64,000 nucleotides of DNA, taken from NCBI GenBank assembly GCA_905182985.1, contig CAJJDN010000130.1:4500-68499 (forward strand), written 5' to 3'. How positions within the stretch are numbered: position 1 is the stretch's first letter; the number at the start of each line of letters is the position of its first letter. Positions 53,742-64,000 of this stretch are shown here, piece after piece. This DNA is from Paramecium sonneborni. Its lineage: Eukaryota; Ciliophora; Oligohymenophorea; Peniculida; Parameciidae. The translations under genes and the position numbers were made by a program. The notes under the pieces were generated by a model. The model saw only the letters and a list, made by a program, of their open reading frames with translations, searched no databases and had not been told where the DNA came from.

Positions 53742-54199
53742 TCAAAAAAATGGCTTTAATACCTCAAGATTTTAATGACCCTCCTTTATTTTATCAATAA
53801 ATTATATATATAAATATATTTCAAATTTAATATATATATATAATTATCTTCTCTATTTTTTCATTTCTATACTCTACCCATTATTTCTAATCCTTCTCCA
53901 ATCTTTTTTTTCTCTCATTTCTTGTTCCTTATCTAATCTCTCAGCATATTATAAAATTATATATGAAAATAATTTATTATAAAGATTCATCATAATTTAT
54001 TTTTTTACCATTAAATTATGTATGAATATTTAATGCTATAAATTCATTTTCAAAGAGAATAATACATCTTTTTCTATCATCTCCATTTATTAATAGTACT
54101 CTTAAATTCTTTATTATTTTATGAATATATTTTTTCAAATTACTTTTTAATAGAAAGATTATTTTTCTATATTTTCAAGATATCGTTACTTGTTCTCAT
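53742..54199 (-). CDS. Possible small spliced gene, unknown
   Basis: Start MRTSNDILKIQKNN at 54199; the last exon reads AERLDKEQEMREKKDWRRIR and ends at TGA 53742. One 26-nt intron (GTACT...GATAG) gives a continuous 143-residue frame. A different frame over 53970-54160 reads NLRVLLINGDDRKRCIILFE, which looks more like a folded protein, so the exon structure is uncertain. No domain recognised. It would be divergent from the large gene at 54286 and just upstream of the SR gene. Confidence 0.35.
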
Positions 54200-54285
54200 T
54201 TAATAATTGTCCAATCTATTTTGATAATATAGTCTTGTTTGCACAATCTCAAATATGAATGACTAAATTAATAATAATATAATTA

Positions 54286-57200
54286 ATGAGTTTACCATTT
54301 ATAAATTAAGCTATTCAAACTATATAACAGTTTCCTATTACCTAATAAACAAATGAACTCAGATTAATTTATTAAACTTGTTAATAATCATCAAAGTAGT
54401 TGGGAAAATTTAAAATTGATAATACATTTTGGAATTAAGACATTACAAAAGTAGAAATAGAAATCTCTAAAATATTACATGAATTTGGTTATCGTGTCAA
54501 ACCTAATCCTATTCAATAATTTAACTTTGATATCTTTCTCTAAAAGAAAGCGCGTCTCAATATAACAATTGAAGATTATAGAGAAGCATTACTTTAGTTT
54601 TATGAAAATTAATAAGCTAATTTATGGATTAGGAGAAAATACTTAATAAGATAAAGAATAGCTTTATTACATAATCCTACAGAAGATGTTCTGTTTTATG
54701 ATCCATTAGTTAAGGTGAAATCAGATGTTATTCCAATAGAAATGTATTCAACAGTAAATGTAGAAAGAATACATCCAGACGAGAATAAGACTTTAGTTGA
54801 TGAAGAAATAAAAATGATAGATGAAAAATTGATTGAATATGCAGAGATAAGCGAAAAACTATCTAATGAAAGAATTTTTGACCCTTCAAGATTTGATTAA
54901 GATATACCTTAAATATAGATATCAACTGATGATGATCTCATCTTTGAAAGAATGAACAATAAAATATATATAAGCATGCCATTCATAACATAAAAGCATT
55001 TGAAAGAATATTACAACTTCAAATAAAATTTAATGGCAGATAAATTAGATGATTTAGATACTCAAATATTTATAGAGAGTTTAGAATCTACTACATAAGA
55101 AAGTATTTCTACATAATATTGCAACATGTATTTAATTCCTGTAACAATGCCATAATTATAATAAGAATTGTAATAATTAGCTATTGATTAAGGAGTTGAT
55201 CAAGATATTTCTGTTGATAATGGAGCCTTGTTTCTATTTGCTATCGATAAGCATTTCATCTAGAAGATCTAAGAATAGAGTAATAAATATCTCCTTTTTC
55301 TTCCATATAATCTAGATTAGTCTGAGTAGAAGACTAAGAGTTTTTAACAATAAACTATGAACATATTAAATGAATTAAAAGAGGATAAGATTAGAAAGAA
55401 TTAGTATAGAATTAGAAGTAGTGCTCATTGGTTAGACAATATTTAAATTATTTAAAATAAAGAAGATACAGAAATGAATTTAATATTTAACTAATATGAG
55501 GATAGCTCAATCAATTCATGGATGAAATTCTTACTATATCATGAATCTGATAAAATACTTGACAAAATAAATAAGGATGTATCATTAGTTTAAGAGAAGG
55601 TCTAATCAACTCTATTTCCAGAAATATATTTCTAGTTTTTCTAGAGATATTAAAAATTACTCTATTTGGAATCAAGAGAATCTTTAATTTAAATTATGCA
55701 TTGCTACAATGTTATGAGAACTATGTAGAAAAATTTAAATATCTATTTCATGGATTTACATCAACTTTCTAGTTAATTAACAAAAGAGAGAATACAAAAA
55801 AAATAATAAAATACTTTGAATGCTTTCATAACAAGTTTAGATTCTAAAGATACCATTCCATAGGAAGATACTTCAGCTTATTTTTGTGAAGAGAAGATTT
55901 AAAGAAATCATAATCTTTTTGAAATTATAGATGGAAATGGTCATAAAATTATTCATGAAATTGTGTTTAAAGATGTAGCTTAATTATTAGATAAAGTAAG
56001 TCATATAAGTGCATTTACATTATAATTTACAAATAAAATTGGTGAAAAAAATAGTCATTCTGATTCTTAATAATTAAATAGATTCTTAGCAGTCAAAGAT
56101 TTACTTTAAGCTGAACTTGATTACAACAATGCTAAATGTAAAATATTTTAAATTGTTTATCCTTTGTTGTAAAAGGCTAGAGTTTCTGAATTGAATAATG
56201 CTGTAAGTATATTAGCCAGGTTGATTCATTAATAGCCCAAATTTAAGTATGATTAAAATGTACTTATTTATTATTAAGAAGCTACTAAAAGGTTGAATCT
56301 GTTATGTGATATTTTCACTCATACTCGATCTCTCAAACTTATTTTAAAATTATTCTCTATTAAAGATTTAAATATATTGGAATAAACTTTAAAATATATT
56401 AGAAGAGATAGATTGATTGATAAAGAGTTTCCTTATAAATAATTTTATAAAGACTCAATCTTAGATTCTAAAAATAATTTATCATAGATTCTAAAATAAT
56501 TACCAGAAGACAGCAATTTTAATATTTTCTCTCTTTTAGAATTTTTAGTCTTAAGAAGAAAATTTTATAAATTATCTTTGAGAATATATTATTTGAGCAA
56601 CATATATGGATAACAAATTAAAGAGAGGGGTTTGACAAATAAAATGATTTAAAAATTAGAATTAATTCCGAACAGAGTTATAGATGAAAAAAACTTTGAT
56701 GTTTTCTCGATAATAATGGATGAATATTTAAAGATTGGTAAAGAATGTCAATAAATTGAATTATGGACAACTTTTGCAGCAGATAATTATAAAATGATTG
56801 ATATGTTAATGCCTCTAAAATCATTATTATTATTAGACTTCTATTTGTTTAATGCAATAAAAATAAACAAAAAATAGAATCATCAATTTATTGATCTAAT
56901 AGGATTAAAAGAAAAATTAGCATTGTAAGCTTAAACAACATAGAGAAAAGCTAACATTATGTAGAGTAGTACAAATGCAAATGATTAAAATAATTAAGAC
57001 AAAATAAAATAGACAGCCATTAGTATGATTTCTAGTCAATTTAGAGGTTCATTATTAGTTAAAAATTTTGTAAATAAAATGCAGCAAAATCAATCAACAG
57101 CATTATAAGAATTTAATAAATTATTAACATAAAATTGTCAATCATTAGTTTTCACATTACATGCACTTGTATAAAGAGAATAGATGATTCAATTAAATTA

Positions 57201-60000
57201 GAAATTACCCTTTGTAAAACCTTTATTTACTGAGGAACCATTTTTAAATGATATGCAATAAATTTAGAACCCATTCATCATTCATAGCATACCATCAATA
57301 ATGAACATTATTAATTTTAAAGATTTTGACAATAAGGTTTCAAATACTGAAATTGATAATTTGGGAGATGAAGATTGGATGACTACAACTCGATTAAAGT
57401 TAGAGAAAAATGTTACTCCTTTGTCTGCAAATAGAAAGTAACCAAAATTTAAGAGTTCTGGCAATCCTTTCTCTAATAATACAAAATTCTAAGAACCCAT
57501 ATCTGGATCATAACAATTAGCCCTACAATTAGTCTAATTCTTAATTGGTGTTCAGTCATGTAATTGCAATGTTCAGGATCTTATTTATTTGAATCAAGGA
57601 ATGCTTGGAATGGAGGAATTAAAAAGAAATTAGTTAAGATTGAGAAGAGACCTAGAAAGTGTATATTAATAAGTATAAAAGTATAAGGATAATATTACAA
57701 AGATATTATCAAATGGTAATATTTAGAATATGAATCTTACGATTATGACTTATTTAGAAAAATTGATTAAACGATTTCATCTCTTAATTATCATCACTAT
57801 GATTTCTTCTGTTCATCAGTTTAGAAATCAAGTTTAAGATAATAGTGAAATATATCCTTAAATAATATCAACATTAAGAAACACTTTAATAACTGGTTGC
57901 TTTAGAAATATGTGTCATCTTGAAAAATTGATGGATTAGGCACCCAGAGTATATCCTTCCATTTAAACTAAAAAGATTATAAGTGATAAAATGATGTTGT
58001 TAAAATATGCATTTGGTTCTTAATTTGTGTAAGTTCATTAAACCAATCCAAATAATGTTCATATGCCACTTTAAGAATTTTAATTTGAAGATTATTATAC
58101 ATAATTATCACCTTATATGATTCCATCTTAGCAAATATTATTTAGAACATAAAAAATCAATTATAACATTGAATCTTTTTTATCCAATGTAATTGATCTC
58201 TTTCCTTAAGCAATGTCAAATTTATTTACATTGTTTCCTCAATCAAAATTGATTTATTATTCAACAATATAAGATTTAATTGTATCAGAATCAGAGTCTA
58301 TATTGAGAGATAAATGTATTTTTGAAGTTGATGATTTTTTCAAATATGAAAGAGCATATAGAAAACTTATGGTGTTACAATTTCGTTATTTAATATTATC
58401 AGAATTTTTTACAGTTTAGAAAAGAGAAATCCTTCCATTTTCATCAGATACTCAGGATCCTTGTACACAATGGTTAGAAAACTGTGTTGAGTTATGTGAT
58501 AAAAATATGCATAAATAATAATTGAAAGCTGGACTATTATTAAACTCAATTCCAGGTATAAATAGATAATTCAATGAACTTAAAAAAGGATCTAAGACTA
58601 CAAGAATGAATTATGAACCAGCATAAGAGAAGTTTTCAATTTTGCCTAGATTAAGATTGGAAAGTTTTGAGAATCAAGTTTTTTAGTTGATATCAATGAT
58701 GATAGGATGTTAGGCGATATTTTAAGAAGAGGGTAAATAGTATTATTAGTAATTAAATAATTAATTGAATAAGATGGATTAACCATATTAAGTAGCAAAG
58801 TAGTTAAATGTGTTTTATAGTAATTTAGAAAGGGATTCATTAAAAATAATGACATTGAATAAGGGATATGCTCATGTGATAGCAGATAGTGATCTAGATA
58901 AGCATTTGAATGATTTCAATAAAAGAATGTTGGATTTCAATAAGTCAAATTATCCAAATCATATCGTAATAGAAAATGAATCATTATAAAGAATGTACAA
59001 TTAGAAATCAATAGAACTTCGATTTGCAATGAAAAAAATAAAGTTTTATGAATCTAATATAAATCATATAGTGGAGAGTTTGGTTGCACAGAGAACGAAT
59101 GATTTAATATTTGAAAATGATGCACTGAAGTAATAAATAGAATAGTTAATGAAGAGTTTTGATATAGAGAAGCAGAAATTGAGAGATAAGATTAAGGAGG
59201 AATTCAGTGAGTAAATTCGTACTTAAGATGTATTGATATAGTAGATGTAAAATCGTTTTTAAGATTTTAAGAGAGGGATATCAATGGAGATGACTAATTT
59301 TATATAGGAATATAAGACAGATGGATTGAAGAGAGTGAGAGATAAGGCATCTGAGGCTTTATTTGGTTAGGTTAATAAATTGAATATAGATTTAGATGTT
59401 GAATATTAGAGAGTGGGAGTATATGATAAATTTAAGGAGGATAGTGAGTAAATAAATTCTTTATTTTAATCATTGAAGAAATTGAGAACATTTTATTTAT
59501 GGAAAGAGATGTGTATAAGGGAGAGGTTTGAAAAATAAATATAAATAATAGTAGCAGCAAATTCAAGTAATGAGGAATTATAATAAAAAATATAGTAATT
59601 GACAGAGAATGTAGAGATTCTTAAGGATGAGTTGATTTAAAATAGAAAGATTATAACAATAATGGATAATTAGAATTAGATATTGAGAAGAGATTTATAG
59701 AAATTAAAAATAGAGAGATTTTAAGCAATGAGAGAGAAAGGTTAATTGGGAGCAATTGCTACTTATTAGGATTAAGAGTAAGAATTAGAGGAGTAAAGAA
59801 AATAAATTGTAGAAACAAAGAAAGATTAACAATTGAAGAATTAAAGGCCAATTACGGCTTCATCAATTGCAAGATCAATAAAATCAGTATAGAAAGTTTA
59901 GAAATTATCTACAACTTAAAGTGTACCAAAATTAGGAACATCTTAAATGATGTCAAATCAGAAAGGAACGTTAACAATGAAATATAAAATTACATCTTGA
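54286..60000 (+). CDS. Large single-exon coiled-coil protein (1,904 residues), unknown
   Basis: 5,715 bp open without a single TGA, with hundreds of TAA/TAG codons as Gln. Start MSLPFINQAIQTIQQFPITQ. The N-terminal part contains a conserved-looking helical block (ILHEFGYRVKPNPIQQFNFD, LWIRRKYLIRQRIALL) and acidic spacers. The middle is a long helical region with no membrane segments. From about 58970 to the end it is strongly coiled-coil (EIQKQKLRDKIKEEF-like heptads, LTENVEILKDEL), with a basic Ser/Thr-rich tail (SIARSIKSVQKVQKLSTT). The size and layout suggest a cytoskeletal or ciliary protein. I considered a CCDC162-like protein but cannot confirm it. Ends 23 bp before the next gene. Confidence 0.8.
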
Positions 60001-60023
60001 TTTTTATATATAAATAAGAATTT

Positions 60024-60458
60024 ATGTTAAGATTAGCTACTTAGACAATAAAAAATATGGTGCAAATAATTCCTATTATTAGACCAATCTAAATTTGTTA
60101 GAAACCGATGTAATTTTTTGGATTGGCTAAATTATTTAAATAAAGTCGAATAATAGGATAGGGTAGATCAAAAACAAAAAGTTCATCATCAAGTTGGAAA
60201 AAGAGAATTAGAAGTCAAAATAGATAATATAAGATTGGAAATCATAAGGGATTGTTAAAGAGAGTTAAGATAGTTGGACCTAGAAGAGCTAGAAGGCTTA
60301 AATTTAAATCTGCTGGATCTAGACATCTTAATCGAAATTGTTCAAAAGCAAATTTGAGAAGAAAAAGACGAACTCGATATATAAGTGATGTTGATATGCC
60401 AAGAATGAGGAAATTGTTACCATTGATGAAGAGATAGAAATGTAAAAGAGGATCTTGA
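60024..60458 (+). CDS. MRPL35: Mitochondrial ribosomal protein bL35
   Basis: 144 residues, no intron. The first 60 residues are basic and hydroxylated with no acidic cluster (MLRLATQTIKNMVQ), as in a mitochondrial targeting peptide. The second half matches bL35: NHKGLLKRVKIVG, ARRLKFKSAGSRHLNRNCSK, RRKRRTRYISDVDMPRMRK and LLPLMKR, equivalent to the bacterial K-x-H-x-KRFKVT-x-G-x-HLL-x-KS-x-KRKRRLR-x-LLP pattern. It is a structural protein of the large mitoribosomal subunit. Only 23 bp separate it from the upstream stop codon and 63 bp from the next ATG. Confidence 0.85.
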
Positions 60459-60521
60459 GTATTTAAGAGAAGAGAGAAACAAAAATATGTTATTTCAAAT
60501 ATATTATTTAAATAAATTAAT

Positions 60522-61001
60522 ATGATAAGAGGATTAAGATTGCTGTAAATGAGACCTATCTTTTATTTTGCTGCAGATAAGACTCCAGCAACAACTTAAG
60601 GGAAATAATAATAAGCAAAACCCATTTAAGTTTATAAAGATGGATAATTGATTACAAAGAATTATCTCTAATTGAAGAAATCATAAGATATTGAAGGATA
60701 TGTTTTAAGTTTGGTTAAGAATTATTATAGAACTACTAATAAAGTAATAAATAATGATAATTAATAAGTCAGCCTTAAATTTAGATTCAGAATTGGAATA
60801 ACATGGATTAGATAGTTTAGATTCGATTGAATTGTCTATGCAAGTAATCTAATAATGATATAAATTTAGATTGAGGAAGATTTAGGATATGTTATCTCAG
60901 CTGAAACACTTCCAGTCTTGAATAAGGTTAGACACTATGTTAATTACATTAAATAAGTTGAGCAATATAAAGTGGAAAATAATTCTGTTCCATTAGCATG
61001 A
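60522..61001 (+). CDS. NDUFAB1: Mitochondrial acyl carrier protein
   Basis: 142 residues after introns at 60744-60768 (25 nt, ending AAG) and 60844-60869 (26 nt). The C-terminal domain has LEQHGLDSLDSIELSMQIEE, whose DSLD serine is the phosphopantetheine attachment site, then LGYVISAETLPVLNKVRHYV as in ACP helix III. The N-terminus (MIRGLRLLQMRPIFYFAADK) looks like a mitochondrial presequence. Role: carries acyl chains in type II fatty-acid synthesis for lipoate and supports complex I and iron-sulfur assembly. It sits directly after another mitochondrial gene on the same strand. Confidence 0.88.
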
Positions 61002-61149
61002 TGAATATCAATATGCATATTAAGTATTAATAAAAAAATTATTATGAGAGTATTAATTTACATCATTTAATCTATGGATCATCAATTATATTTTATAATC
61101 AAATTCATTTGTTCTAAGATGAAAGATTTTAATTAATATTTATTTAAAA

Positions 61150-64000
61150 ATGAGATTTGCTATACTCATCCTTGTTTTAAGTATTTGGATAGTGAATAAT
61201 AGTATCATTAAAAATGGTTGCAGTAAATTATATATTCCTATCTAAAAGCAACTAAATAAAATAAGATATCAATATATCCAACCACTAATGAAATTTTAAC
61301 TTGGTAAATCAAATAAGAATTTTTTGATGGTGCAGATCTAACATATGCATTAAATGACACTTAATAAAAAGAATTTTAGATAATACATCCAATTGAATAA
61401 ACTAAAAGAGATTCTTCACATAAGAATGGTAATGATCTATTTCTATTTTAAAAGTTGCCTCTAATGTAATTGCAGCTAAAGTGGCAAGTAAAGCAGAAAG
61501 TGGCTTTTGGCTTAACTTATTCGTATTCCTAGATTAAACAGATGATGAAGTTTACCTAAATATAGCTAACGGGTATATAATCAATATTCTATATGTTTTA
61601 GTACAGATATTAATAAATCCCCCAATTTTAATTAGAGATATTTAATAACTAAAAGAAATGATTCTTAAATAAACTGTTTTGATGTTGATTTTTCATCTAC
61701 TCAATAATATCTAGTAGATTGTCAAAGAAAAGTTGTTTTATAAAATGAAACAATCTTAGAAAACATCTTTTTTGTACTCTCTAAAGATGGATCTAAAATT
61801 CAAAGTTTCACCGAAAAAGCCTACATTTAAACATTCAAATAGAGATCTATAGGATAGTACATAATAACTAATGCTATTGGCGTTACACATTAATATCTTT
61901 TTAGATTTACACCAGCATATTCTATTCGTTTAGATTCAGAATTAGCTGATGACTCTTTAGTAGAAGTATATTTAATGTCTGAATCTGGTGAACCATAAAA
62001 TACAAACTTTGTTTTAGACAAAGCAGTTTTAGCAGAATCTTTAGGAGTTCCATCAGTCAATTTTTCTTTGGTTGATTATTCTGTATAACCAAATGGAGAT
62101 ATCTATTTATTAGATGCTTACAATGGTCTTTACATAGTAAATTATTTACCCAATGGAGAATGGAAAATTCAAAATGTTATCTACCCAAGAACAGGATAAT
62201 CTTTTGCATTTAGTGTCAATTCATTTATAAAAGAAGATGAAACACTTGCACATTTTATAGTAGTATAGGGATACAATTATTTTGTTTTAATTGAAAATTC
62301 AGAATTAAAATACATTTATGATTTACCATTCATTCAACTTGAGTATCCTGCTTATATTAAATTATCTCAAGAAAATGTTATATTAAGAAATGAACATACC
62401 ATTTATTTATATAATATAGATACTCAAAATATGTAATTGAATTCTAGATTTACTTTGAGTTAAAAGGATGTGATTCTACTGAATCCTTATTTACCTGATT
62501 TGGTAGTCATTTCAAATTTATTAACTAAAAGATATACTTTATCTATGGGTTATTTAAAATATATGGGTAGTACAGAAACTAAAGCCTTAAAAGATATTAT
62601 ATTGACAGCATATGCTCCGAATGAATAAAACTGTTCAGTTACGATTTCTTATTAAATATTAGATGATAAAGATTCTAAACTATATAAATTATCAGATTCT
62701 GTTAATCCATTCCCTAAAACTCTTTTGGAAGGATCTACTTAAAAAGAATTGTAACCATAAGCATCTGGTCCAAATTAATAATTTGAATTACTCAAAAATA
62801 AATTAGAGGATAATTAAGTAACTGGAATAATCAATAAAAGATGGATATTAAATAGTAATAATCCTATTGTTTGGCCTACTAAAGTTTTGTATGCTGATGT
62901 TTTGGTTTCAGAAAAACAAACTTAATTTTATTAAATTATTCAAAGTGATGATTTTATTATATAAATTTGGTTATGTGAATAATATTCAATATTTGAATCA
63001 GATTTCAATTGTGATAAAATTTTGAATATTAATTTAGGAGTTGCTATTACCAAATAGACATTCACATTATGGTTTCATGATTTAAAAAACATTTATTTCA
63101 TGTATAGAGATACAGAATTTAGTGTAACAATCAAATATTTTTATGGTGAATTGAAGATTTTGAAGAGATTATCTTTTGATTCAAAAAATCCTTTGAATAA
63201 AATAAAATCATTATTTTTTGCAGATAATTATTTCTTTATTATTAAAGAAGATGATACTATAATAGCATATTCAACATATAGTCATGATAATGAAATATTA
63301 GCTACAATAGATTCGGAAACTTTTAAACCTTACGGCTATACTTTAAATTGGAAACCATAAAGATTATTTGGAAATAGAAAACTTCATCCTAATCTTTTAT
63401 TTATAGTTAATTAAGAAAATATTGTTCTTGTTGATTTTCATAATAAATTTACTTTTTTATAACAATATGCTTTTTAAAATGGTCTTGAAGTGGAATTTGC
63501 AATAGGAGAAAATACTTTCTTTATAGTTTATGGTTAATCGACTTAAGGAGCAAATGATGGTAAAATAGAGGAATATGATTTCTCAAGATTAAATAACATA
63601 TTTAAAATAAAGACAGTTTAATTATATTGGTATTAAATAACATCTCCTTTGACAGTTGATCAAAGTGAAGAAAATGGAAAACTTTTTATTAGAGCCTATT
63701 GTAAACATTCCTAAAAAGCACATATTTTAGTATTCAATCCAGATACTTTACAACATGATAGTTTATATGATGCTTGGAGTATATCAGACTAAATTATTGC
63801 TGATAATGATAAAGTTATTATGGCTGTTGATGGAGATTAATAAATGTTCTTGTATGTTTTTGTGAAAGGTCAAACAACTTTAATTTCAGAATTGAAAAAT
63901 TCTGTTATGACACTTAAAGTCAATTTAGAATCAGAAGATTATAATACTAAAATGAATCTTACTTTATCTGTATCTAATTATAAATTCCCAGATGAACCTT
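61150..64000 (+). CDS. Large secreted or surface protein, partial at window end
   Basis: Begins with a signal peptide (MRFAILILVLSIWIVNNS) and has three introns (61223-61248 and 61429-61454, both ending AAAG; 61573-61601 ending TAG). From 61602 the frame stays open to the end of the window, about 923 codons so far. The sequence reads like repeated beta-sheet or propeller-type modules (YLLDAYNGLYIVNYLPNGEW, SLVDYSVQPNGDIYLLD, FHDLKNIYFMYRDTEF), with few cysteines and no membrane segment yet. It is likely one of the large ciliate extracellular proteins; no named domain identified. The C-terminus lies outside the window. Confidence 0.75.

Noticed and set aside
1..64000. CRISPR arrays, rRNA genes, bacterial operons, telomeric G4T2/G3T3 repeats
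   Set aside because: None were seen; the organism is a ciliate and no telomere repeat occurs at either window end.

Overview
The window reads as a macronuclear scaffold of a Paramecium-like oligohymenophorean ciliate. Three things support this. The DNA is very AT-rich. Long reading frames appear only if TAA and TAG are read as glutamine and TGA is the sole stop. Interrupted genes resolve with tiny introns, almost all 20-37 nt, GTA...TAG or less often ...AAG. With that code most of the sequence becomes coding, and several genes are separated by only 20-100 bp.

Layout. 1-11.3 kb: a gene for a cysteine-rich membrane protein with near-identical tandem repeats (1246-5887), a minus-strand TUL1/FLY-type membrane RING-H2 ubiquitin ligase (7333-8848, one apparent frame break), an unidentified broken gene (10381-10991) and much empty sequence. 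11.4-19.9 kb: a large NLR-like gene (coiled/alpha region, NACHT, pentapeptide repeats, 11 WD40 repeats) with at least ten frame breaks, called a pseudogene. 21.3-24.4 kb: a two-TM ciliate membrane protein around an assembly gap whose flanks are the same 873 bp. 25.4-26.8 kb: a DUF4419 protein. 28.0-37.4 kb: one gene for a ~3,090-residue surface protein (LamG-like, Cys-rich, beta-helix, multi-TM).

39.6-54.2 kb is a dense block: EAPP homologue and eIF2B-delta (divergent, 40 bp apart), a TPR protein, an importin-alpha-like protein, then minus-strand genes for a low-complexity protein, an Aurora-like kinase, two uncharacterised proteins, a 176-residue protein, an SR splicing factor and a doubtful small gene. 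At 51004-53194 a 1,095-bp segment is present twice either side of one N, so the scaffold carries a second unmerged contig overlap. 54.3-61.0 kb: a 1,904-residue single-exon coiled-coil protein, then two nuclear genes for mitochondrial proteins (bL35 and acyl carrier protein). 61.2-64 kb: the start of a large secreted or surface protein that runs off the end.

The genes do not form one pathway. Housekeeping functions (translation initiation, nuclear import, splicing, mitochondrial translation and lipoate/fatty-acid supply) lie next to large surface proteins. All translations were made by eye and no database search was possible, so family assignments rest on recognised motifs.
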